Below, in pieces: positions 20,417 through 30,056 of a stretch of DNA of 47,086 bases (position 1 is the stretch's first letter; each line of letters begins with the position of its first letter). The stretch spans positions 1 to 47,086 of the forward strand of contig WTXI01000280.1 of NCBI GenBank assembly GCA_022376515.1, given 5' to 3'. The translations under genes were made by a program, and so were the position numbers. Source of the DNA: Lactifluus volemus (lineage: Eukaryota; Basidiomycota; Agaricomycetes; Russulales; Russulaceae). The notes beneath the pieces were generated by a model. It saw only the letters and a program-made list of their open reading frames with translations. It ran no database searches and was not told the DNA's origin.

Positions 20417-23400
20417 CAGTGTTGTCATGACCTATGTCCGACAGTGTCAGTCAGCTGACATGTGTCAACACGAACAAATAGTTCGAGATGTTCGTGACAC
20501 AGCCAAGGGTCTATACAAAAAAGGAAAGGTTCGGAATAAATGGAATCTACGGTGACAATGTAACCACTATGCTTCGTCTACGTCTTCTAAATCCTCAGCC
20601 ATCAGCTCCGCAACAGACATCTCCTCCTCTAAGTGCTTTATGCCCCACTTCCAGTAGAAATCAAGACCTTCAGCAGGTGCATCTGGGTCAGTAGGATACC
20701 GAAAGAGGCTCTTTAGTGGTATCGTCGTTTTTGATGGTCGGGTGGATCTCGAAGAAGCGCTGGGTAGGTTGGGTGGGTTTGGTCGAGGAGCTGGGAGGGC
20801 TTCATCTGCGTCCTGTTCCTCTTGGGTAAGTCGGTCTGATTCCGCTGCAGCCTGTACAAGCTCCTCTGCAATATCATCAAAATTTGTGATGTCCAGCGTT
20901 CCAGTGTTGTTCTCGGGAGATTTGGTGGATGGTGGCGGCTGAGTTGGTTGTGAATCTGCAGCACTGGGTGTGGGTTCGGAGCTGGGTGGAAGTGATATGG
21001 ATGGTATCGATGGCTGAACGAAGTCGGAGTTCATGGCGTTGAATGTTCGCTTGGAGCGTGGGCGTATGAGACCCTCGGCAACATGGTGTCATTTGATGTC
21101 CATTCGTATGAGGGCAGTCTTCCGAACCTTGTCTAATCCCAGCCTACTACGATGCTTTGTTTGCACAATTCCCATCTCGCTGAAAACTCGCTCACAGCCA
21201 GCTGAGTTTGCGACAATACTGAGAATATGGACAGCGAGCTTTACCAAACGATTCCGTCCCTGCTTTTGCCCTGCAGGAATTTGTGTGTCCATACCCTCCC
21301 ACACCCTCACAAGGTTGACTTTGCGTTTCTGCGTGAAACAAAATTAGTTCATGGGTATCGTAATTGTAAAGCCCACATCACCTGTTTCTCGAACATATCT
21401 GTCCACATACTAAGCTGCATCCACTCGTCCGAAAACTCTCCTCGTTGCTGTAGATAATCCATGAAGGCCTCGCTAAACTCAATCTCAGGTTCCTCCCGGA
21501 AAACCCGTGCGCACACCCGCTTCACGATGCCCAACAGACCCACTGGTGTCAGTTTCTGTACTCCAGTCGCAAACCACCTATTTCGAATGTATGGATTCAA
21601 CACAACTGCAGCAATGAACACATCCTGATCTGCTGCAGCCCAATGCTTCTCCAGGCTCCCAAGAATCTTGTTTTGAACGGCTTCATCTAGTTTTGGGTCA
21701 GAGTAGATGTGGTAGAGGTTGCCCAACGTGAGCAGGATGTGGTGGAGACCTGTGTCGGAGCTTTGTGTGATGAAGTTCGCCACAGCTAGAGGGTGCAGAT
21801 AGGTAACAACCCTGGTACGCTGTCAATTCAACGTCTCGACATAACAATTTGGCTCATAACTCACTTCCGAACATCTTTCCAGAATGAAGAATCCTCCACT
21901 ATCTCTTGCACCTCCTCCGCCTTTCGCTTTGCTTCTGCTTTCAGGCCAGCGCAAAGCAAAAGAACTGGGGCATACTTGTTATAGCATGCTTTCAAGGGAC
22001 CTTTGACCTGTAGCAAGCGGCGCAGAGACAAGTAATGTGCCGTCCATCGAGTGATGACGGGAAGGACAAGAATCAAAGCCTTGCCGTTCGGAACACTAAG
22101 CTGTTCTGTCTGCAGAATTCCGTTTGCACAACTATGGTTGTTAAACCACTTAATCACCTCCAGTGCTGTCGGAATGCATTTAAGTAAGTCTATCTTAAGG
22201 CTGAGAAAGTTGCCAACAATGAGGTTAATCTGATGTGCCCAGCAGACGGTTACGATGAGCCATGGCATAAGCGCTAATAAGAGCCGTCGGAACTTCCTCG
22301 CGTCACCTCCGTCATCACAGCAAAATGCGATTAGGAGCAGCCCAAAGGCCACCTGCGCATATGTGATATCCTCGAGCATTAGCTTAAGAAGGTTCTCCCC
22401 TGTCTTTGCTTCCGCAGACACATCGTGCGTTTTTATCAGGTGTGGCTAGCTCATTAACTTGTTAGCTAATCATCAAAGTCTCCAATTTTCATAACAACAT
22501 ACCTCTGAGTCTACCGTAACCATCATCGCAACAACTGATGCCTTTGCGGCATTCTTCCACCCATCGCACTGACCTGTAGCCAGCTTCCCATTTAGCTTAT
22601 CCCTCATTTGAATTTCCACTCGCTGTGATTGACGATCCAAAATAGGGCCCGAAAGGGTGCGCCTATCAGGGACCACAGCTCCCGGTATCCACTTTGTCAC
22701 CCACTTAACGAATTCCGGGTTATTGACAGAGTTCCAGGAGAAGTTATTTGCCACAAACATGTTGAGAAGGTCGTCGTTGAACTTGTTTTGGGTTGGTGTA
22801 TCCCATTGCCGAAATGGTGAGTCTGACCGGAGACTACCCGACTTTAATCGTTTAAGGGGCCGTTCGCTCAGTACGGGGCTGTCAACTGGTGTAGCAGGTG
22901 CAGGTAGAAATGCAGGGAGCTGGAGTGGGCTCAAGGCTGGGGACCCTGAATGAGGTGGAGGGATAGTTAATTGAGACAGGCCACTCGGTCCCAGGAGCGC
23001 ATTGCGTTGCAGCGTTGCGGCCACTTTCCTCGCTTCGGCCTCAGCCCAAGCTGCTTTCTGCTCCTCAGCTCTTTTACGGGTCTCGGGGGCAACCTTCGCG
23101 CAACGAAGGAGGTGGGGTATTAGATGCTGTTTTGGCTTTCCTGTGATAGACTTTTCTGCGTTCCGAGCTTACACTGTAAATGTAAGAATTTCTGTCTTCC
23201 TTTATAGTCACCAATAAGCTTACCTGCTATGTATAGCTCTTCGTCTGTTCGATTCTGGAGCATTCCTCCTGCTGTCGCAAGCATGTCGGACTGCCGAAGT
23301 GCAGCTATCTCAACATCGAGACATGCTTTACACCAAGCTCGTTTCGTGTCTTTGTTGTTACCTTGACGCTGGCCATTGGTATAAAAGTGCTCCCAAGCCC

Positions 23401-23630
23401 AGCTATTTTCACTCATAGTAGAGATTCGAGTGGAGGTCAGCGAAGAAGGGGATAAATTTTTATTATGTTAGAGTAATACACTAGACTTCGTGACTGTCAT
23501 TTGTCTTTACTTCTTTTGGTATAGTCGCTCATTGACACAGCCTGACACTATGACCTTTTGAGTCAGCTTGGTTGACACCAAGAGTTCGTGACACCCATGA
23601 CACGTTGTCAGGCTGACACGTACAACACTG
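20417..23630 (-). mobile_element. hAT-2, DUF659-like hAT transposon (3.21 kb)
   Basis: Ends CAGTGTTGT (20417-20425) and ACAACACTG (23622-23630) are inverted repeats. The 8-bp TSD GTAGTGGC is at 20409-20416 and 23631-23638. Subterminal GTGTCAG/CTGACA motifs occur at both ends. One spliced minus-strand transposase fills the interior, with a single nonsense codon. It lies inside a coding exon of an unidentified gene. Confidence 0.95.
20567..23416 (-). CDS. hAT-2 transposase (BED finger, DUF659-like core, hATC), one nonsense codon
   Basis: Minus-strand exons 23416-23224, 23140-22503, 22445-21865, 21811-21382, 21328-20567 join in frame (868 codons including stop). The N-terminal BED-like finger has WCKAC and KQHLIPHLLRC, across intron 1. 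The core has GQCDGWKNAAK (first Asp), FCCDDGGDARKFRRLL (second Asp) and CWAHQINLIVGNFL; the hATC end has ILSIVANSAGCERVFSEMG with the conserved Glu. After MDIK a TGA (21091-21089) interrupts an otherwise open frame that continues HHVAEGLIRPRSKR through an acidic tail to 20567. Arg (CGA) is the likely original codon. The catalytic core and hATC lie before the stop, so a slightly shortened protein could still be made. Confidence 0.88.
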
Positions 23631-23790
23631 GTAGTGGCCGAGCTCAGGGGCCATGTTGTGCCACTGTAGAGCCAACTGTGTCATCTTACCAGATGTTAGA
23701 TTGAATCCATGGTAGGGCATCCCGCTGGTAAGTAAGTCAGCCTCCCTGAGAATCAAACAATCATATGTAATCATCATGATTCAGGCTATG
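23631..23790 (-). pseudogene. Unrecognised coding exon interrupted by hAT-2
   Basis: Minus-strand frame ...GFNLTSGKMTQLALQWHN... ends ..APELGHY exactly at the TSD, and on the other side of hAT-2 (20416 downward) the same frame continues MFAPMIGALSCEM to a GTGAGT splice donor. The continuous reading across the repaired site shows a real exon was hit. I do not recognise the family. Confidence 0.55.
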
Positions 23791-24190
23791 ACTTGGAGCA
23801 AGGTGAGTACAGAGTTGCCAATACTGTAATTTGACTCTGCAGCCAGACTGCCAGAGATGAGAGGAGGGGAATGACGGAAAGAGCACCCCCAGCGAGTTTC
23901 AGTACCAAGTTCAACCTGACTAATACACTTGTGACTTGTTAGAGTTCTCATCAATTCTTCAAGTCAACACATAGCCCTACAGCCATATGCCATCCCATAC
24001 ACCCATTCCCTGCTCCTTCCTCCACAGTCCACACACCGGAAAATATTCAGAAAGCATCCTAGTGTGATATATCTACAAACCAGCTAGGCATCGACTTCGG
24101 CTTGGTTCGATAAAGGGCCGTGATTTCCTGCCTTCTTGTCAGTCGTCCTCTTCTCACCATTTCGCACCTCGCTCTCAGTTTTTCGGTCAC
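23791..24190. other. Intergenic region upstream of the S53 fragment
   Basis: No gene. Probably the promoter and leader of the sedolisin-like gene starting at 24191; pyrimidine-rich from 24130. Confidence 0.4.
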
Positions 24191-24520
24191 ATGTATTGGC
24201 TCTCCGTGCTCTCTATCCTCACTGCAGTCTCTTTTGGCCTTGCCATTCCTGCAGTGTCACTCTGGGAAGACATAAGAGTGAAGCACACGTGGGCCACCAC
24301 ACCTGAGGAATGGGACTGCCTAGGTCACCCTCCTGCCGGCACTACGATTGACCTACACATTGCTCTCAAGTCACACCAAGAGGATGCTTTGGTTAATGCG
24401 CTCTACAAAGTAAGCAACCCCAAAGCATCTGAGGTACGTCTCTATTTCTTTTGCCACGTTCTCTTCCTCGTGGCTACCACAGGTGTCAAACCTGAGGTCG
24501 TGGCAAAGCCTGAGTTGTGA
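24191..24520 (+). pseudogene. Sedolisin (peptidase S53) tripeptidyl-peptidase-like 5' fragment
   Basis: Starts with a secretion signal (MYWLSVLSILTAVSFGLAIP) followed by a pro-kumamolisin-type prodomain: VKHTWATTPEEWDCLGHPPA, IDLHIALKSHQEDALVNALYKVSNP. A GTACGT..CAG intron may follow KASE (about 24434-24482). After that the expected sequence (YG-x-HLS...) is missing, and the catalytic Ser/Glu/Asp domain is not found downstream, so this is a truncated relic. The family are secreted acid serine peptidases. Confidence 0.65.
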
Positions 24521-25496
24521 TGAGGATGTAAGAAATGAAGGGGTCGCAGACAACTTGCTGCAGCTTGAATTCCATACCAACTATGTTAGCAATCCTGAGA
24601 AGCGTTGCCGAAGGTGAAAGGTCTGTTGGGAAGCCCTCCTTCATGCTGTAAGTACCCCAGTTACACTCGTCCTGAGATTGTTTAGGCAGCTCTGACCCCG
24701 TTGTTGGGCTGATGCTGCATTGTAGTTCCATGCACTAGATCACGAGACGGACATTACCCTCGTGCTGCTTGCTGTGCCCTCTCACACAGGCAGGCTCTGT
24801 GCAGTCGCGTCACAGGTGATTTGCCGTGACCTCAGGCTACTTGAATCGTCCAATATGACAAGTATCCATTCTGCCCTTGCTGAAGTGGCTGCCTGGCACC
24901 GTGCTTCACACTCACCATCACTTCTTGAGCAGTCCGAGCACACTTTGTTGTCCTTGTGTGTTTTTTTAACAGAAAGCGTGCCTTGGTGGGGGCAGGATCC
25001 CTGAACACATCGGTTGCACGTCAGTGCACCCCTGAAGGACATCCACTTACCGGTTGGGTGATGGGAGAAGAGGTAGACCGGGGCCGTTGTACGGATTCAG
25101 CTGGTAGCTGGAGCGATGATGACGATGATGACATCTCTGGCTGTGCGAATTCTTGCTGACTCTCTTTGCCTTCGCCAATTCCCTCGATTACGGCCCTCAT
25201 TGCCACAAGATCGAAGCCTGCACGTGCAGGTATGTCTGGCACAATATCGCCATCTACATCACCAGTTCCCTGTTCGATGCCCTGACCAGGCAACAGCGAT
25301 GCCAACACCGGTGGTGTCTGAAGTTCACGCGGAGGCAAGTCATCGTCATCTCTTGCTTGTTCATTTGGCTTTTGGCTTTGCCCCGGGGGAGAGAGAGAGG
25401 TTGTGACACTGACATCGGTGTGTCTTGTGCGGACGGTTTCCCTCTTGTTGAAAACCAACCCTTCTTTGGGACCTCCTTCCCTTCAGAGAGAAATCG
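24521..25496. other. Unassigned host DNA
   Basis: Overlapping short frames occur on both strands (for example 25021-25458 minus, Pro/Ser/Asp-rich), but none has recognisable domains or a convincing exon structure. May hold decayed S53 exons at its left end. Confidence 0.35.
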
Positions 25497-25636
25497 GTGG
25501 TCAACTCTAGCGGCAAGAAAGTTAAACGGAAACAGGCAACACTTAAGACTCGCAAATCTATCGGTTCTGGCCAACACTCTGGTGGTGGTGGCGGTGACGA
25601 TGATGGTGACGACAATTTCATGCCCACTAAAAAAGC
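25497..25636 (+). pseudogene. Lys/Gly-rich ORF, left part, interrupted by element B
   Basis: Plus-strand frame KKVKRKQATLKTRKS...SGGGGGDDDGDDNFMPTKKA ends at the TSD AAAGC. Deleting element B and one TSD copy lets the frame run on at 44327 as KATAAKACKPIAPTGGG. A basic, low-complexity tail of an unidentified nuclear-type protein. No start or upstream domain identified. Confidence 0.6.
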
Positions 25637-26151
25637 TGTTATGGCTCCACTGGGGCCGGGTCCCAACAAGGGTTCAGTTGTTCTGGTCTCTCCAAGGACC
25701 TGGACTCAGGGTTGCACCAGGGCAATGATGCGCAGAGTCCTGGGGTGTTATAGCACACCCACCAAGCTTCAAGGGCCTTATTAGGGCGTTTAAGAGGGTA
25801 AGAGAAAGAGGGGGATGAGGAGAGGACTGTTCTGGTTCAGAGGAGAGTGAAACTAGTGGATTCAGGTTAAAGCTGAAGCTGGGGTACAAGCTACCAGCTG
25901 AGGCCTACTTATACAGTCTGTGCTAATTGTTCTACCAAACTAGGGTGGACAATAAGCAAGGGGTCAAGAACAATAGGGGACAAGAACAATAGAGGCTCGG
26001 GACAATAACACTGGACAAAACAGGACAGACAATAGAACACAAAGACAATAAAATCAGTCAGCACAATAGAAACGATGTGGACGGGACGTCATCAGGATGA
26101 GTAAGCAGGTTAGGGAAGCATAAGGTCCAACATGTCCTGCATTCCGTAACA
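25637..26151 (-). repeat. Element B 3' LTR (515 bp)
   Basis: TGTTATGGCT...CCGTAACA on the plus strand. In element orientation U3 holds seven ACAATA motifs on the plus strand (starts 25949, 25970, 25986, 26002, 26029, 26045, 26063), a TATA-like TATAAGTAGG, then AGCTTCAGCTTT (complement of 25880-25869) at the expected transcript start. Confidence 0.94.
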
Positions 26152-26234
26152 ATACCCCCTCTCTAGAAGGCAGTCCCACCTGCCACCTTAGTCAGTTTTA
26201 CGTCGTGACTGGGACAGACTGGCGACGCAAGCGT

Positions 26235-27058
26235 CTAGCACCTCCATCTGTTTGTGCTTCTCTTGATCTCTTCAACCATTCCATCTAAGAGGCATCCCCC
26301 ACCGTGCCATACGTGGTCTTCAGGGACACGACATACTCCAAGCCCCGGCATACACGAGAAGTGAGGGAAGGGGTAGCCGTCACTGTTGTGGGTCATCATC
26401 CTGTCATGGAAACGGCAGTGTTTCAGTTCTCTACGCAGCGTAGTGTCATTTGGAAAATCGAATCTCTGAAGACCTCCGGAATCAAGTCCCAAGCGATCAA
26501 GTCCATGTGAGTGAAGAGTAAGGCGCGCTCGTGGTTCCATATTCTGATCTCTCTGCTGAGGACCCCCGGGATTACCGTCCCTCTGGTCAAGCCAATACTC
26601 GGTGGTTCTGTAGGTGGGGAATGCTTGAACGGCCTTGTCCTCTGTGCTAACTGTGGTCGTCTGGGTGCCAATGCTGTGGGTCTGAGGGGGCGGATCTGGG
26701 ACCCAACCGTCTGTCTGCGCCGCCACGACAGCGGGGATGGTGGGAGCACGAAGGAGGTTAATGCGTAGCCTGCCTTCGTCGTCTTCTTCAAACCATTCCT
26801 CTTCAGGGGTTTCTGGTCTAGCGAAGTCACCCAACCTTTGGGCAACCATGGTGCTACAGCCGTCAGTAAAGATGCGGGTGCACCGCTGGGTTCCGGGGTG
26901 ATCTCTCCTCCACTTGAAGTCGAAAAGGCAGTGAAGACACTGTCGGGTATCCTCGTAGTACTTATAGGGATTGTAAGGCCACTCGTAACTGGTTTCGCGC
27001 CCCACCGGCCAGTCATACAGGATCCCCAGACACACGAGTCGGACTTGACGATATTCAA
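26235..27058 (-). CDS. Element B extra 3' coding region (Cys-containing, unknown)
   Basis: A 266-codon frame (26235-27035) downstream of the chromodomain ORF, in another frame. It has CLHCLFDFKWRRDHPGTQRC (a CxxC...H...C cluster), an acidic PEEEWFEEDDEG, and a second set CRFHD...CMPGLGVC near its end. Its position matches the Cys/His-rich pol tail of element A, suggesting a shared 3' accessory domain that became separated here by a frameshift. Function unknown. Confidence 0.6.
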
Positions 27059-27089
27059 CTATGAAGGAGCCAGGGGAGGTGCGGTGTTT

Positions 27090-28047
27090 TCATTGGGGGT
27101 CGAAGAAGTCGGTGTCGGCTCGGGAGGCCTTGAAGATTTGAGGAAGGGAGAGATCGAGACTCGCTGTCTGAATCTCTTCCCAAGTATAAGGGAGCAAAGT
27201 GACGGGCGAATTAGTAGTGGGAGGAACAGATGGCCTCCCGACAGAAGTGTTTGTGTTGGCTATGATGGGCGTAAGTGATGTGAATTTGTCGCTTGAGGGC
27301 GAACTCAAAGAAGTGAGGACGGATGAAGGGAGGTTCATCAGGCTCTTGGAAGAGGGAGCGAAGCTGCATTGTTCTTTACTCGCTCGTCCACATCTTATTA
27401 TAACTTTTCTGGTTTTTGTGGGGTTCTGTTTGTGAAACTCTTCCACCAGGTCATCCGCATGCACTTGATCAGCTGGTTCCCAGGTGTTATGGGCGTGTGG
27501 GTACCCTTCCCACTTCAGGAAGTACTTGAGGCGTCCCTTGCCACGCCCTTTTCGCCTTGAGTCCAACACCTGTTCAACCTCATATTCCTCTTCCCCTTCT
27601 ATTACGTCCGGCGCGGGTTCTGTGAAGGCTTGTCCATTTTCCTCCGTCTCCTTATATGGAGATAAGAGCGACGCATGGAAGATGGGGTGGACACGTTTCT
27701 GATGCCACTGATCTGGGAGTTTCAGCTTGAAGACCACCAGGTTGATCACCTGGACCACTGGGAAGGGGCCATATTGTTTTGGGGCTAGTTTGGCGAAGGG
27801 ATGTGACGTTTTGAGATTCTTCCCATCTAGCCAGACTTGGTCTCTCTCCTTGAAGGGTTCGTAAGCCCGCCTGCCCTTCTTTCGCACGTTCCGCTTCTGG
27901 AGGAGATCTTGCGCCGTTGGATTGCCTGGCATGCTTGGTTACGTTTTTCCATCAGATAATCTTTGCGCTGTTCGATTGTCAGCATTTTCCCTTCCTTTTC
28001 AGTTTGCCACACGGTGGGTGTGTGTCCCATGAGCAGGTCGAACGGGG
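27090..28047 (-). pseudogene. Element B integrase C-terminal part and chromodomain (frameshifted)
   Basis: Continues the integrase after hAT-3a: DLLMGHTPTVWQTEKEG (27980-28047) and EKRNQACQAI, then a one-base shift near 27930 into AQDLLQKRNVRKKGRRAYEPF, the GPY-like module LAPKQYGPFPV, and the chromodomain YEVEQVLDSRRKG...FLKWEGYPHAHNTWEP (about 27440-27600). A Ser/Pro-rich tail ends at 27090. Confidence 0.85.
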
Positions 28048-28214
28048 TAGTGTTGCGGGGGCTTGCGGCTATTGACAGCTTAGCCGTAAGCTGGAGCCGG
28101 CTTATCCTTAGCCGGATGTAGCCAAGCCCAGGCTAGCCCCCATTTTAGTTAGACTATAGGCGGCTTCCAATCACAACTGAGCCCGGCTAAGCCTACCCAA
28201 AAGCCGGGCCTGGT

Positions 28215-28781
28215 CACATGATTGTGTTGAAAAGTCAACCAAGACCCCTGGCAACCTCGGTGTCACTTCCCCCCTGCTCGCTCTTCTCTGTCGCCACGTT
28301 CCCCACTTCTCTCTCCTTCGATCATTGAATTTCGCAGTTTCCGATGGCGCCAGTTCTTCCGCCACATGTTCGTCGTATATGGCGCCCGTCCCGGTGGCGC
28401 ATTGCTAGGAAAACCCGGTCACTCTCATCAATGCCCTCGACCCCACTCAATGTGGTACTTCAAACGAAGCTGTTCTTCTGTGCACAGCGCTTGGTGTGCA
28501 TCCCGGTCTCTTGGTGCTTTTGCTTAGCATTGTGATGCCTAAGCATGGAGGGAAGGCCAAAACAATTGAACACAAGCAGCTCGAGCAATGGGCCTGGGTT
28601 AGATTAGCAGAGCTAGCAGTGTTTGATTGTATGTCCTGTCCTTGATTGCCAGCTATCAATGAGGTGCTGACTTCGATTTTAGGTACCACCTCTTTCGGTC
28701 TCCGTGCCCAGACAGATTGGGGCATGATCTCCCATACCCCCGCTTTTGCCACATCGTCGAGCGATTTATCGACCCTCGCCG
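28215..28781 (+). other. Unassigned interior of hAT-3a
   Basis: Contains pyrimidine-rich leader-like DNA to 28343 and a short ATG frame (28344-28535), plus another frame reading EAVLLCTALGVHPGLLVLLL. It could be diverged 5' exons of the captured gene; not recognised. Confidence 0.35.
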
Positions 28782-29446
28782 CTTGCCATACTATGGGATG
28801 ACTATTCGCTCTTGGACTGTGCCGCCCTCACGCGTAAGGTCGGCTCGTGCCAAGGTAAAGACGGAGGGTGCGTATTATTCATAATTATTGTATTTGTGTT
28901 GTGATTGTTGATCTTGGAGAGAGCGCCGTCCCATCACCTGTTGGTATAGATTCGTGACGCTACTCAGAGCAGACGATACTGATCTGCGCATGACATATTG
29001 CGCATTCGTAGTCTGCGCTCTTCTCAACAATTGGTCCTGTATCGACCTTCCACGAGCACTCTCGTACATCCAACGGTATCGGGTACGGTCTCTATCACCG
29101 CCGCCTTGCTCGCCCGCCACCTGCTAATATGCGAGTGTGGGGTTTTTTTTTTCTTTTTTCAGACGTATGAAGGCGGGTATGGTCAGACGCCACTCTGCGA
29201 GTCCCTTGGTGGACTGATGTACTGTGCCCTTGCGTCTATGCATCTTGTACCTGCAGAACATCTATGCGACTTCGCAGGCGCGTCTACAACCCACCAAGTG
29301 GCGCGCGACTGTGCGATGGTTGCTGCACATGCAATCACAACAGATGCCACAGACGCAGACGGAGGCAAAACTGGGTGGCGGCTTTGCGGGGCAGACGAAC
29401 AAACTGGCGGATGCGTGCTATGGGTTTTGGTGCGATGCCGCTCTTG
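28782..29446 (+). pseudogene. Captured fragment of geranylgeranyltransferase type I beta subunit gene
   Basis: Four exon-like pieces match the prenyltransferase beta-subunit repeat family in order. About 28782-28867 encodes LAILWDDYSLLDCAALTRKV. 28969-29082 encodes DLRMTYCAFVVCALLNNWSC and ends RALSYIQRYR. 29163-29270 encodes TYEGGYGQTPLCESLGGLMY and CALASMHLVP. About 29280-29446 encodes KWRATVRWLLHMQ, then GGGFAGQTNKLADACYGFWC. GTACGG..CAG borders the third junction (29083-29162). The D-A-C of the zinc site is present. The protein prenylates Rho/Cdc42-type GTPases with an alpha partner. Here stops, frame changes and a missing C-terminus show a captured, decaying copy inside a transposon. Confidence 0.82.
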
Positions 29447-30048
29447 CCGTATGTCCCTTCCCTTTTCGATTCCTTGCCGCGCAATCAACTCACAACACAC
29501 CCAACATGCCTGCGACTCCTTTCCTTTTTTTTTTTCCCACCTTCTTCCCTTTGCACCTCGTTGTCCAGAGCGCCTCGGCGCGTGCATGCCAGACAGGGAA
29601 GACCAGGAGACCCGTCTCACACCGCTTGGCTCCTTTGCAGTGCGCAACGTGTGCAAAGCCGTCGCGCACATCGCTGGGTGGATGTTTGTCCATGCCGTGC
29701 TAGGCACGGATTCACAGTCGCGTGACAGTGACATTTACGATACCAGTATGCTGTAATGCTGCTGCGTTCAGTGCTGCAAGTTGCCCTAGACTGAAGTGTT
29801 TTGCAAAGGTGGTTCTGAGCTTGATTCAGTGAGATTAAGGCAGCTGCGAAGGCACAGTAGTATTACATAATGAGTTTGAGTTTGAGACTAAGCCAGACTA
29901 AGCCAACAAGCCCTATGCTCTAAGCTGAGGCTTAGCCTTGGCTAAAGGTTCCGGCTAAGGGTGGCTCGGCTAAATCTGGCAAGCCGATGTCATGGCTAAA
30001 GGGGGCTTGGCTTCGGCTAGCTCCGGCTTGTCGAGCCCCGCAACACTA
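29447..30048. other. hAT-3a right part
   Basis: No recognised gene; poly-T/pyrimidine stretches to about 29560, then DNA without domain matches. The last 120 bp are the hAT-3 right subterminal region. Confidence 0.5.
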
Positions 30049-30056
30049 GAACGGGG

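Larger units (their letters stand above)
28048..30048 (+). mobile_element. hAT-3a, non-autonomous hAT carrying captured host gene exons (2.0 kb)
   Basis: TIRs TAGTGTTGCGG at 28048-28058 and inverse CCGCAACACTA at 30038-30048; 8-bp TSD GAACGGGG at 28040-28047 and 30049-30056. About 140 bp at the left end and 120 bp at the right end match hAT-3b, with GCTTAGCC/AGCCGGCT-type subterminal motifs. No transposase inside; instead it holds exons of a geranylgeranyltransferase-I beta gene. It splits the element B integrase after KQTPF. Confidence 0.94.

Noticed and set aside
25021..25458. 145-codon minus-strand ORF, Pro/Asp/Ser-rich
   Set aside because: Composition looks coding-like, but there is no domain, no intron evidence and overlapping plus frames of similar length; left unassigned.
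29183..29734. 183-codon minus-strand ORF in hAT-3a
   Set aside because: Antisense shadow of the captured prenyltransferase exons on the plus strand.
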